DNA of 64,000 nt from Apostichopus japonicus (GCF_037975245.1 NC_092562.1:32366554-32430553); one strand, 5' to 3'. Counted from the first letter of the stretch, positions 45,971 to 57,239 are shown. Translations and numbers: made by a program. The notes: generated from the sequence alone by a model not told the origin.

Positions 45971-47500
45971 TTCCAAACTTCGCAAAACTGACTATACTAC
46001 TACTGTACTAACCTATGTCTCTCGGTGTATTAGTTGCCTTAGTTTTGTAGTACTCGTAGTAGGCCTAGCTAGCATGATCTATTGAACAATATAACAAGGA
46101 AGCCTACGGTAGACCAAACACTTCGGCCGGAAAACAGTATACAGTAGCCTAAACAGTAAATATATAACGTTAGTCGTTAGCATAATTTGCTGCCTACCTT
46201 CTCGTATGAATGATCTGCCATGCCAGTAAATGCTCCGCGAAGGTACTATTTGTCATTTTGTCGATCCCCGATCTCTGTTCAAGTAGATCGTTTTTGGAGA
46301 CCCAGTCCACGTACGTAGCACCAGCTCAAGTACACTTTTCATTTCATGTCCGTTTTGTCGCTCACTGCTTTTGGCATCGGGTTTCACACTAAAGCAACCT
46401 GTGCCTTCCACCTCAACAGCGCGGCGACGCGGCCGCAATATACACGTTACGTGTGTTATGCTACCACTGCATGAAACTGTGCTATATATTACGTATATTT
46501 ACATACAGGGTACACTGTACACTGGCAGTATATTACAAATACCGAGTCACGTGATTAACGGTGAACCATCGAAACATATGAAATTGGCCCGCCCTCTAAA
46601 AATTTCCTAGCTGAGAGTGTGCTTTTAATACATAAAGCGTGGGAAGAAATCATTAACATTTGCATGTGAGATTATCAAAGTTTAGTTATGTATTGTTAGC
46701 AGCAAGATATGTGCACACATGTGAACTACACATCAAGTTCAATCTAGCTTTATTTTTAGTGTTATCACAGTTACAAAGTGTTAAGGCTTTGACCTCTATT
46801 GACCCCACATGTGCTTTAAGCTACACAAAACAAAGAAGGTGATTTATCGTACCATGTGTGCGAGATAAAATGGTAAGCTCAGCCTCGTACGTGTTTAGCT
46901 TCATTGAGCGTCGTCTCAATGACAACCTCAATTAACTATGGCAAAGTGAATTTTGTAAGTGATTCAATTGTAACACCACTCCATGTTAGTTGTGTCTGCT
47001 GTAGGTTTTCTCTGCTTTGAGTTATTGATGGGAAACTCTGCAACATTTACCGGGTTATCTTGTCTTTTTCTGTTTTTTTGTTATTACAAAAAGGTTGGAC
47101 AAAAACATAAACTAATGATAAGATAATTCTGATAGTGAAGTGGCTTATTTTCACAAGCACAGAGATATTTGTAACACTTGCTTGTGGACACCAACACACT
47201 GAGTCAATATTATGGATTTAACAATTTTCTTTACATAGCAGAGCTCATAGATCAACTCTGCCACCTTAAATCCTTGTCATTAATGACTGAAGGCTAGGTG
47301 GCTTTCTTTAATGTTCAAATAATTTTTACAACTCTCTGCAATAACCAGTTTCCCATAGACAATCTAATATTTCACAGAGCACTGACGATAACAGGGACAA
47401 TATTATGAGAAACTGAGCAAATAGAAGGTTTAGTTCATACTGAGAAATCTTGTTTGCAACCTATAGTGGTTTGGGCACTGGACACCTCAAATGATCTTTG
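45971..47500. other. MSH5 intron, no gene seen
   Basis: Non-coding. The segment near 46595-46655 is the inverse of the repeat at 34408-34470. Confidence 0.4.
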
Positions 47501-47508
47501 ACCTCCAC

Positions 47509-49833
47509 CAGTGGCGTAGCTAGGATTTTTGGAGTGGGGGGGGGCCATGGGGTGGCTGTTCTTTCTTGTGGGGGGCCGGGGGTTACTATCTAAGCGGAGC
47601 GCCACCTTGTTGGCGCGGAGCGAACAGACAAAATTTGAGATTTCAGCAACCCCCAGATGGCAGGAGATGGCACCTGTGAGGCAAAATAGCAACCAAAAAG
47701 ATGTGCAACTTTGGTGACAGAAATGCCAAAAAAGTTTTTTCTCTTTCATGCTGACTGGCCTTGCCAACTCAGCCAGACTTTTAACTTGAGGGAAGTTGGC
47801 ATCATTTGTCGTTTCAAGATGTCAAGACCTTTCTCCCAACTCAAACCCCTGTGGGCTACCGGTAGGTTTGCAGGATATCCAATAGGCGTACGGGACCATT
47901 TTGGTTTGGGGGGTGGGCAGAAACTTTTCTGCCTGAAAGTTCCCGTGACACTATCTAAGCGGAGCGCCACCATCGGTTGGCGTGTAGCGTACAAGAAATT
48001 ATTTGGCAAAATATGCCTCTCAGATTGCCGGAAATGGCACTTCTGAGGTCTTGCAAGTTACATCTAAACATTCTTTATTTTATAATCTCACGTTTAGAAA
48101 TTTACACTTCCCCAAAATTTCCATAAATTAGAAGAAGAAAAAATGGTAGAATCACTTTGAAGGGGTAAAATAGGACAGTATATTTTTAAAGCTCCTATTT
48201 AGTTATGGTATTTATTATTTTAACACAGTACTCAGCTACCTCCAGAAAAATATACATAGTAGACGGGAAAATGTCGCTGTGTCGGGTGAGACTGCAATTT
48301 GTCTCACAAAAAAGTATAACAAATAACAAAGAATATGATAAACCTGTACTTTTAGGCTTGTAGGCACTCCCCCACCCCGCCCCCCACCATCCATGAAAAA
48401 GAACACGTTTCTTATATACACTCATGTCAGGGATGTCAAGGTATACAGTTGACTAGTTAGAAAAAATGTTTACTGCGGTTTTTCACTTCAGAGACTGCTA
48501 ATCTCCATGCATGCATGTCACCACCATTGTGAGCGGCGTTCCTTGTTAATAATTTTGGGCGATAGTGCAAAAAGCGTGGTAGCCCAGATGAGCTGCGCTT
48601 ACGGTGGTGTTACACAGAAATATTCGGGCATCATGATGCTAAATAAAGAAAATCATTAGGCCTATATTAATGTCAAAAAACAAATAACAGAGAATGCTCT
48701 CCACGGAATTGTCGGGCAAAAATATGAAAAAGATTCGGGCAAGCTACTGCATATTTATATATATTTTTTTTCTCCTCTTAGGCTGCCCGAATTTTTCAGG
48801 ACTTTTGCCCGAATTTCTTGTCCTCTGGAAATTTGGGGGGCAGTCTGCCCCCCCCCCCCGCCCGCCTCGTACGCTTATGCATGTGGACTTACATAGCATT
48901 AGAGGAAGGGGATGGAAGACTAACACGCATCGATGTTTCGGTAATGGTCCACATTGGTGGCTCGGTGCTAATTAGGCCATTTATTGGGTTTCTTGAGGCA
49001 GCTGTCATCAGAATCTGGGTTTTGTGCCAATCGATGACCGATAACAGTACGTGCATGTTGAATAGTTCCGAAATCTTCTCATACTCTGACTGTAATTTAT
49101 GAATAAAATTTATCGTACGCGTGATCAGTACAGTACAGTGCATATCATCATAGACGTACGTACGTACTACGTACGTTCGTATATCAGACGCACTCGATAC
49201 CCACGATACGAAACGGTCCTGGAGAAACAATTTCCACTCATCATATTTTAAGGCGATACAGTAGTGAGTAGTGAACAGGCACAGCCGCATGTTTGCAGGA
49301 ATTTCAGGATTCCCAATATTTTATATCTCTACCAGTAGTGGAAAATCATGTTTCGACAGTTTCGTGGCCATAAAAAAGTTGTTTTGTGGAATATTCAATG
49401 ACATATATTCATTTGACTCGAGGCAATATATGAATACCTGATACCTCGGCTCAGTACAAACGGAGCCAATCTTTTGATAGATTGTTGCGCTAGGTGGCAC
49501 TGAACATATTTTCAGCAGATATCGATATCGCGCAGCACAACAAGGTTCGTGGTGTATGGTCGCAATCGTCGCATCGACCATTGCCATGCAATGCTGTGTG
49601 ACCATTCTCATGATTACTACAGATATTGTATTATTCTTATTCTGCCAGATGCAGACGAGAAAATTGTGTAACTCTATTTCCCAAATTATTGAACAAAAAA
49701 TATTAGTGAATCGCACTGATGAGTGTTTTTTTATTTTTTTTTACAACATTTTTTTTTACAACATTCCCAGTGGGGGGCCAGCCGGTTTCATGGGGGGCCA
49801 CGGCCCCCCAGGCCCCCCGTAGCTACGCCACTG
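47509..49833. mobile_element. Non-autonomous hAT-like element, 2.3 kb, with 8-bp target duplication
   Basis: The termini are CAGTGGCGTAGCTA and its inverse TAGCTACGCCACTG. The exact octamer ACCTCCAC flanks both sides (47501-47508 and 49834-49841). Both ends continue into G-runs and C-runs. Inside, TATCTAAGCGGAGCGCCACC occurs twice (about 47587 and 47950), so the interior contains a duplicated subterminal block. A different hAT-like terminus (GCCTCGTACGCTTATGCATG near 48863-48883) suggests nested insertions. No transposase frame was found. The element lies in the MSH5 intron about 150 bases from the Walker B exon. Confidence 0.82.
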
Positions 49834-49984
49834 ACCTCCACCAATAATGGAAGTATCTGAATACTTCCTAAGGGCGATCTTCGAACCAAGTGTGAGGTTC
49901 ATGTAAGCTAAGCTTGGTGATGAAATGAGCTTACCAACCAAGGAGTGACCTGCAAACACTATCACCATTGCAAACATTACCTAC

Positions 49985-50203
49985 CTGACATCTCAGCTGG
50001 GTAGATGATGGTAGAAGCCCTTGTTTCAGAATGCTATGGAAGTGTGTTGATACAACCAGATGAGGGCAGTCATCTTCAAGAGCTAACCAGTGCTTCAATA
50101 TGGCAACTAAAAGGGACGTTCCATCTGCAACATCAGTGCCTTTACCAAATTCATCAATGATGACCAAAGATGAACTAGTAGCACTCTTAAGAGCTGTAGC
50201 CAT
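49985..50203 (-). CDS. MSH5: MSH5, Walker B exon
   Basis: The exon has 219 bases, exactly 73 codons, between acceptor GTTTTTAG and donor GTAGGT, both phase 0. It encodes ATALKSATSSSLVIIDEFGK, GTDVADGTSLLVAILKHWLA and CPHLVVSTHFHSILKQGLLP. LVIIDEFGKGT is the Walker B and D-loop region of MutS ATPases; the Asp-Glu pair coordinates magnesium and activates water. STHF carries the switch histidine. As I recall, human MSH5 has Asn at that position (ATNF), so this copy keeps the ancestral residue. The EFGKGT form (rather than the ELGRGT of MSH2/MSH6) is characteristic of MSH5. Confidence 0.93.
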
Positions 50204-50644
50204 CTAAAAACAATAAATGAAAATAGACATAGTCAAAAGGCATAGCAATATAATAGAATAAATAAATGACCTAGTAGTACTTTTAAGAACTCTAGCCCTC
50301 TAACAAACAATAAATGAAATAGACAGACTGTCATGAGGTGTAGTCATACTATAGAATAAATACATGACCTAGTAGTACTTCAATATCCCTTTAAGGGCAA
50401 ATACATGACCTAGTAGTACTTCAATATCCCTTTAAGGGCTTTAGAAAACACAGTTGTAGCATCAGATCATGGATGAAACAGATGACATGCATTCAATTGA
50501 AATAGCCTTCACTATCCTGCATAAAGAAGTAAGACTAAAGCACATAGGGAGCTGTAACTGTTAAATACTCCAGTATTCTATATTTACAGGACACATTTAA
50601 CTGACAGTTGGCAAGAAGATATTGTTGCTTTAACATTTTATTAC
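50204..50644 (-). other. MSH5 intron with tandem copies of the exon start
   Basis: The sequence CTAGTAGYACTYTTAAGARCT at the 5' edge of the Walker B exon (50175-50196) recurs as CTAGTAGTACTTTTAAGAAC at about 50271-50290. It is followed again by a TCTAACAAACAATAAATGAA stretch like the one beyond the true acceptor. Shorter copies of AATACATGACCTAGTAGTAC lie near 50360 and 50400. The intron therefore contains a partial tandem duplication of exon-plus-acceptor sequence. Confidence 0.75.
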
Positions 50645-50794
50645 CTGGTTTAAGTCAATCATGAAAGTCGATAAACCCACTGATATTGATTCCTGGGTGT
50701 GTATTCTAGTGTATATTCCATCCAACATACCAATGGTTGCTGATTCTGCAGGAACAAAGCTGCCAATGTGTGCCATGAATGAAATGAGTCCAAC
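50645..50794 (-). CDS. MSH5: MSH5, signature-segment exon
   Basis: The exon has 150 bases, exactly 50 codons, between acceptor CTTCTGCAG and donor GTAATA, both phase 0. It encodes [40 protein letters not shown] and [10 protein letters not shown]. The human MSH5 counterpart as remembered ([34 protein letters not shown]) aligns without gaps. GSFVPAE and STFM are the MutS-family segments after the P-loop and at the ABC-type signature, which contact ATP in the partner subunit. Confidence 0.94.
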
Positions 50795-50989
50795 CTGCAG
50801 AAGATATCGGACGTAAAAAGGTCTGCTCTACATATTTGAGAAACAAAACAAAATTTCCCACTCTACCCCTTTCTCATTGCACAATTATCTAGCGAGCTGA
50901 CAAAGCAACAACAGGAGTGGGACCAGAGGCTTACTGATTTATTGCCAAACATGAAAATACCTAATGATAACTGCACACATTGTAAATTT

Positions 50990-51890
50990 AATAAGGTGGC
51001 ATGACGCATACAAGTTTACTATTGGAGATATCCGGATTGCAAAGTTTGCAGACTTTGACCTCTGCTAACCTCAAATCACCTTTGATTACAAAATACTATT
51101 GTAGTGTTGTATTCAATTGTGTGTAACTGCATATCAATCATGAAGTTTTATTGTGTTGGCCTTGAATGAAGAAAGAAAAAACTCTTATACTGAATAAGGT
51201 AAATCCATGCATACCACTATGAGCTCATTCAAGCTCTGTTTTTAATGTTATAGTGTTTACAAGTTTGCAAGGTCAACTAATATCTGTTGACCTTGAATAA
51301 CCTTTCATCAACATGGGAATTAACAGGAATCTTGTACTCAATAACTTGAATCCATGTATGAGGTATAAGGCACATCAAAGCTTTAATTTTGGAGTTATTA
51401 TGTTTAAAACACTTTTTGGCTACTGTTGACCTCAATGCCCTTTGACCTACACATAAAACAACAGGGTTTTTGGAATCAATAATGTGGATCCACATACCAA
51501 TTTTGATGTTCATCCACCATGTACTGTGTTTATTTACAACATTTTAAGAATTTTGACTTATGTTGACCTTAAATGACCTCTGAAATCTCCAATTTCACTA
51601 GGGTTTTATTTAAGCTTCACTTAATGAGTACTGTACAAAAATTTCAGACTCTGGCCTCTACTGACCCCAAAAATGACCTCTACAAAATTCAATAAGGTTC
51701 CTGTACTCACAAGTATGAACTTGATACAAGCTTCACTTTGTGGGTTACCATGTTTACATAGTTTTCAGACTTTGACCTCAAATGACCCTTGACCTCCACC
51801 AATTTCTTGCAGTTCTTGTAATAAAAAAGGTGTTTCTGCATACCAAGTATGAAAGTCATCCACAATTTACCTGTTTAGGTATCATGTTAC
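50990..51890. repeat. Decayed dispersed repeat with TGACCT half-sites, second block
   Basis: Diverged monomers of roughly 140-170 bp carry GACTTTGACCTC, CAAATGACCCTTGACCTCCA, TCTTGTACTCA and CATACCAAGTATGAAAGTCA words, as at 24.8-25.7 kb. The block is interrupted at its right end by the element at 51897. Confidence 0.6.
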
Positions 51891-51896
51891 AAGACA

Positions 51897-52628
51897 CAGG
51901 GATGTAAGTGCAGCCAAAAAAAAAAACCGGAAAAATTTTCGGAGACCCCAGGTGAATGCCGTCCTAACACATCCTACTCCTAGCTCTGACTACTTACACA
52001 CTATCGTTACTGTATGTTAGGCTAGCTTAGAAGTATTAGCGCTAACACATCCCAGGCCTAGTTCTTACTACTTACACACTATCGTTATGTTAGGCTAGCT
52101 CAAAGTTACGAATACGTCGCAGCGAACTACGGAATAAAAAACAGTCTCACATTCGAATGCGATCACAAATATCGACTTTCATATGCGTATCCCGTAGATT
52201 TCCGCCGCTCACAAATATCACAAGCGTTAATTCCAAAACTTATGTCGAACACCAGCAGTTACGAAGATATTAATTAGCAGTCCAATCAAAACATGAATTA
52301 GGCAAGGTTTTTCAACGACAGAAATGAGCTATAGCGATTTGAAGTTCGCACGTACGCAACGATATTCACATGGCACAATGTTGTACAGTGCAATGCGATG
52401 ATGCGAAACTGGAAATAGTATTTTGAGTGATCGATGAGTGAAAATTGAAGTTAGCTTGCTGCAAACGGGCCAGGCATTTTTGCCGCGTTGTGTCTTTGAT
52501 ATTCGAACAATTTTGTGGAACTTTATTGGAATTAAAAAAAAAACGGATTTCCGTAAAAATACGGAAGACTTATTGGAATTTAAAAAAAAACCGGATTTCC
52601 GTAAAAATCCGGAAGACTTACATCCCTG
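51897..52628. mobile_element. hAT-like MITE, 732 bp
   Basis: The ends are CAGGGATGTAAGT and ACTTACATCCCTG. AAGACA abuts both ends (51891-51896 and 52629-52634), a six-base match where eight would be expected. Subterminal A-runs followed by CCGG-type words occur at both ends, and near the right end an ACGGATTTCCGTAAAAATAC block is tandemly doubled. No transposase frame. Confidence 0.65.
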
Positions 52629-52639
52629 AAGACAAGTCT

Positions 52640-53115
52640 ATGTCACAAATACACATGATGTGGGGTGTGTGAGGTGTTGAAAACTTGGCTTGTTAAACAG
52701 TGCAGCTACTCAATCTGTGGACGAATCTTAGTGAGTAGGAGAAACCAATACTTTTTTGAGGAGCTCAATGTCATCTGAGGTCACCAGAGGTCAATGTGTG
52801 AATATATTGTAAACACAATAACTTTCATACATAGTAATTGGATGAACTTTATTGGGTAAAAGATGTATGTATCTGCAGACGTCAAAAGTCATTTGTGGTC
52901 AAAGCTTGAAAACATTGTAAACACAATAACTTCAACAGTAAAACTGCAAAGAACTTCATGCATTGTATGTAGGTTCCATTTAGTGGACAAAAACCAAGTC
53001 ATTTTATGTCTTCATCAAAGATCATTTAACGTCACAACTTGAAAATGTTTGTGCAATGTTACAATATTAAAGTGGCATTCTCATATCATAAGTGGTAAAG
53101 ACGTAATAACTGTTG
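52640..53115. repeat. Decayed dispersed repeat, opposite orientation
   Basis: Contains GAGGTCACCAGAGGTCAATG and AAAAGTCATTTGTGGTCAAA, the inverse of the TGACCT-rich repeat, with GTAAACACAATAACTT repeated twice. Confidence 0.5.
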
Positions 53116-53119
53116 GCTT

Positions 53120-55392
53120 TCTGGTGTCAGACTCTTGCCATTGGTATGGGAACCAGTCCATGTACATGGTATAATCAATACAACTAACTGCTGCTTACCT
53201 GTTTCAGGTATAGACTCTTGCAATTGGTATTGGAACCAGTCCATGTACATGGTATAATCAATACAACTAACTGTTGCCTACCTGTTTCAGGTATAGACTC
53301 TTGCCATTGGTATTGGAACCAGTCCATTTACATGGTATAATCAATACAACTAACTGCTGCCTACCTGTTTCAGGTATAGACTCTTGCCATTGGTATTGGA
53401 ACCAGTCCATGTACATGGTATAATCAATACAACTAACTGCTGCCTACCTGTTTCAGGTATAGACTCTTGCCATTAAAAGGTTAAGGTTAAGGTGGTAACA
53501 CTTGGTAAAGCACACATTACTGTAAAAACACTCAAAGGCGCTGAACAACAAAACAATTATAAAAACGAGTTCTTAAATAAATGAGTCTTTAACGCAGCTT
53601 TAAAAGTTCTGATGGTCTTCGAATTTCTTGTGTCGACGGGGAGAGCGTTCCAAAGTCTAGGGCCAGTGACGCTGAAAGAGCGGCCTGCGAAACATTTGCG
53701 GCGTGTGAAAGGAACCTTGAGAAGGATGCCCTTTGACGAGCGTGTTGAACGACCAGGTGTCTTAATTTCCAGCAACTCGGACAGATAAGCTGGTGTTGAA
53801 TTATGTATACACTTATAAACGAGGAGGAGGATCTTGTACTCGGCACGGACATTGACGGGGAGGATGTGCAGCTCCTTCAATGCTGCAAAGGCACTATCAT
53901 ATTTTGATCTGCCGAGAATAATTTTAGCCGTGTAATTTTGGATCCTTTGTAGGGGATGAAGTGTGGAGGCTGGGAGGTTGATAAAAAGACCATTGCAATA
54001 GTCCATATGAGAGAAAATCATGGCATTTGCAATTTTGAGACATGTCGACTTGTCCAAATATTTCCAGATCTTCTTCAGATTAAACATGGCGAGGGCTGAT
54101 GCACTAGCTTTCATGGAAATATGATGTTTGAGATTGAGGGTTTCATCCAAGTAAACACCTAGTAGCTTCACACTATCGGTACGACGGACGGGAGTGTCCA
54201 TTTACATGGTATAATCAATACAACTAACTGCTGCTTACCTGTTTCAGGTATAGACTCTTGCCATTGGTATTGGAACCAGTCCATTTACTTGGTATAATCA
54301 ATACAACTAACTGCTGCCTACCTGTTTCAGGTATAGACTCTTGCCATTGGTATTGGAACCAGTCCATTTACATGGTATAATCAATACAACTAACTGCTGC
54401 TTACCTGTTTCAGGTATAGACTCTTGCCATTGGTATTGGAACCAGTCCATTTACATGGTATAATCAATACAACTAACTGCTGCTTACCTGTTTCAGGTAT
54501 AGACTCTTGCCATTGGTATTGGAACCAGTCCATTTACATGGTATAATCAATACAACTAACTGCTGCTTACCTGTTTCAGGTATAGACTCTTGCCATTGGT
54601 ATTGGAACCAGTCCATTTACTTGGTATAATCAATACAACTAACTGCTGCTTACCTGTTTCAGGTATAGACTCTTGCCATTGGTATTGGAACCAGTCCATT
54701 TACATGGTATAATCAATACAACTAACTGCTGCTTACCTGTTTCAGGTATAGACTCTTGCCATTGGTATTGGAACCAGTCCATTTACATGGTATAATCAAT
54801 ACAACTAACTGCTGCTTACCTGTTTCAGGTATAGACTCTTGCCATTGGTATTGGAACCAGTCCATTTACTTGGTATAATCAATACAACTAACTGCTGCTT
54901 ACCTGTTTCAGGTATAGACTCTTGCCACTGGTATTGGAACCAGTCCATGTACATGGTATAATCAATACAACTAACTGCTGCCTACCTGTTTCAGGTATAG
55001 ACTCTTGCCATTGGTATTGGAACCAGTCCATGTACATGGTATAATCAATACAACTAACTGCTGCCTACCTGTTTCAGGTATAGACTCTTGCCGTTGGTAT
55101 TGGAACCAGTCCATGTACATGGTATAATCAATACAACTAACTGCTGCTTACCTGTTTCAGGTATAGACTCTTGCCACTGGTATTGGAACCAGTCCATGTA
55201 CATGGTATAATCAATACAACTAACTGCTGCCTACGTGTTTCAGGTATAGACTCTTGCCATTGGTATTGGAACCAGTCCATTTACTTGGTATAATCAATAC
55301 AACTAACTGCTGCTTACCTGTTTCAGGTATAGACTCTTGCCATTGGTATTGGAACCAGTCACTTTTTACACGATATAATCAAAACAGCTTAC
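53120..55392 (-). repeat. 83-bp array of MSH5 P-loop exon ends and donor sites, about 19 units
   Basis: On the minus strand each unit has about 43 bases matching the 3' end of the MSH5 P-loop exon (GACTGGTTCCAATACCAATG, GCAAGAGTCTATACCTGAAA, CAG). About 40 bases of intron start follow (GTAAGCAGCAGTTAGTTGTA, TTGATTATACCATGTAAATG). The exon part would read as TGSNTNGKSLYLKQ against TGPNASGKSVYLKQ in the true exon, which forms the upstream end of the array. About eleven units keep a GTAAGC donor, six have GTAGGC and one (near 55230) has lost it. None has an acceptor or upstream exon part. The array is split by a LINE at 53475-54197. Confidence 0.93.
53475..54197 (-). mobile_element. 5'-truncated LINE inserted in the 83-bp array
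   Basis: The insertion encodes, without stops, about 213 residues of the C-terminal part of a CR1/Rex1-like ORF2: VKLLGVYLDETLNLKHHIS, MIFSHMDYCNGLFINLP, LQRIQNYTAKIILG, LKELHILPVNVRAEYKILLL, FSVTGPRLWNALPVDTR and FKAALKTHLFKNSFL. Its 3' end carries ACCTTAACCTTAACC. The array unit stops after GCCATT on one side and resumes at TCCATTTACATGG on the other, so about 14 bases of the unit are missing. This suggests a target deletion instead of a duplication. The intact frame indicates a recent insertion, later than the array. Confidence 0.85.
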
Positions 55393-55609
55393 CTGTTTCA
55401 GGTAGACACTCTTGCCACTGGCATTGGGACCAGTCAGAAACTTCACCTTGCCCTCTTTGCTGTTAGATATAGTGTTGTTGGCGACAAAAGTGGCAACACA
55501 TACTTCCTGAAGGGGATGCCTACCACCATGAATCTCCAATGTTTTCTCCATTGTGAGGGTTGGGCAGATGTAGTTGTTCTCTCTGGCAGCAGCAGCGAAT
55601 GCAAGAAGG
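55393..55609 (-). CDS. MSH5: MSH5, P-loop (Walker A) exon
   Basis: The exon has 217 bases. It starts one base into a split codon after the acceptor CTACGTCAG and ends at CTGAAACAG with donor GTAAGC. It encodes LLAFAAAARENNYICP, LEIHGGRHPLQEVCVATFVA, NNTISNSKEGKVKF and LTGPNASGKSVYLKQ. GPNASGKS is the Walker A loop that binds ATP phosphates, and GGRHPL is the preceding conserved MutS motif. The human MSH5 counterparts as remembered are NGRHPLMELCARTFVPN and TGPNSSGKSIYLKQ. The one-base phase matches the two spare bases of the exon ending at 63954. The next 2.3 kb consists of copies of this exon's last 43 bases. Confidence 0.94.
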
Positions 55610-57019
55610 CTGACGTAGGAACAATTTTTTTTTTCTTTAAGTGATGACTGATAACCATTGACAACTCTCCCATTGCCAGTAGTTTCTTGTCACACTACAA
55701 AATTCAATGTTCAAGGAAGTCAAATGTTTTACTGCATTGCACCAGAAGACATCTTTCTTATATTGTTTGTTTGTACATTAGAGTCATCACACTTGCAAAA
55801 TCTACAGCAGTTTGATCATGGAGCTATTACCGATGATAGCTCCATGGTTTGATTAACCTTCAAAATCAAGTTTATCTTCAGTAGCAGGGTATGGTGATGA
55901 TTTCTGATCTCTAGAGCAGAAGTGCAGGAACCTTATTAAAAACTGATCAAAATATTACCTTTTATTCATGGAAAATTGGTGCAGCTATATTTTTACCTCC
56001 ATTACTGGCACAGACTCCCTCAGGTAAAAGTACCAGATTTATTAACTAGAAAGCCAAGTGGCTTGGTGATTACTTAACACATTTTACAGAAAGTGAGAAC
56101 ATTTATGTAAACTGTGCACAGACAGTTTTAAACTTGACAAGTTTCATCCTTAATAACCAAGTGTGAAGTTCATCCAATTTCTATCTTTGCAGTTATCATA
56201 TTTACAAGATTTCAATCTCTGTTAAAGTTTTCTTTGAGCTATCATGTACAGAAGGTTTCATACTTTGGTTTTCATACCCATGTTGACCTCAAATGATCTT
56301 TGATCTCTGCAAAAAACAATACGGTTCTTCTTCACTAAGGTGTATCAACAAACAAAGTATGCAGTTCATACAAACTTTGATTTTGGAGTTAATATGTGTA
56401 CAAAGTATTTAGAATTTGACCTCTCCCGACCTTGAATGACGTTTGAACTGAATAAAAGACACTGCAGTACTTTTACTTGCAAAGGTGGGTTTACATGCCA
56501 TACATTAAGGGCATCAAAGCTTTGTTTTTAAACTTTTAATCAACTATACAAATTTTCAGACTTTGGCCTATTTTGATCTCAAATGACATTTAACCACACA
56601 TAACAATATGGTTCTTCTAAGTACTCATGATGCTGCATCTATGTACACACAAGTATGAAGTTAAAACACCATGTACTTTTTGAGTTAGAGTTTACAAGGC
56701 AATGGGAAGCACTCTCCATCATCTTCTCATTCATTCTCTTATGCTTCTGGAAAGCAACGAACAATGCATTAATGCTTTGATAACCAAATCAATTAATTTT
56801 GTTAGGAACACTTGAAAAAGTTACCTCCTTTGGACATTCAAAAAGTTCCATATTTGATATCTGACCTACGATACACACAACATAGTTTTAATACTCATGA
56901 CAAGTCATCCTGATACTATGACTGGAGATCTAACTATAGCAGCTTTCACCTTTTCATCTCAGAGGTTAGCTCAGATCTGCTATATTGGGCCCCTTCATAA
57001 AGTGAAATACTTGTAAAAG
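55610..57019 (-). other. MSH5 intron with decayed TGACCT-type repeat
   Basis: From about 56120 to 56720 the sequence shows the dispersed repeat words again (GACCTCAAATGATCTTTGAT, GACCTTGAATGACGTTTGAA, AAGTATGCAGTTCAT). No exon of MSH5 or another gene is recognised. Confidence 0.5.
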
Positions 57020-57068
57020 TTGCTTAAAATCCCAGACACCACTTACCTGTTTTGGAAATTTGTTACCC

Positions 57069-57178
57069 ATGCACTTACCTCATATACATATGCATTATAC
57101 TCTAATACTAAGCTCAATTTGGTTAAGTCTTTAAATGGGGTATGGCTACCATCTATCCAGGCCCTGACTCCTCCTTTC
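57069..57178. repeat. Inverted repeat partner A of a possible DIRS-like element
   Basis: GCACTTACCTCATATACATATGC, TCTAATACTAAGCTCAA, GGGGTATGGCTACCATC and AGGCCCTGACTCCT occur here in order. They are found in inverse order and orientation at 63706-63825. DIRS elements carry inverted terminal repeats, so this may be the 3' terminus of the degenerate DIRS-like copy. Confidence 0.55.
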
Positions 57179-57239
57179 TCTTTAGGATCCAATTCTGTTA
57201 GCAAGGACCTACTAAGTGAAAAAGGTGAGAGTCAGTAAA

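Noticed and set aside
48236-49716. Several 60-130-residue open frames inside the hAT-like element
   Set aside because: They have no transposase motifs, overlap on both strands and contain low-complexity G/C runs.
53120-55392. Tandem functional P-loop exons, giving alternative MSH5 isoforms
   Set aside because: The units lack the upstream exon part and any acceptor, and Pro/Ala-Ser of GPNASGKS are changed. They can supply decoy donors but not whole alternative exons.
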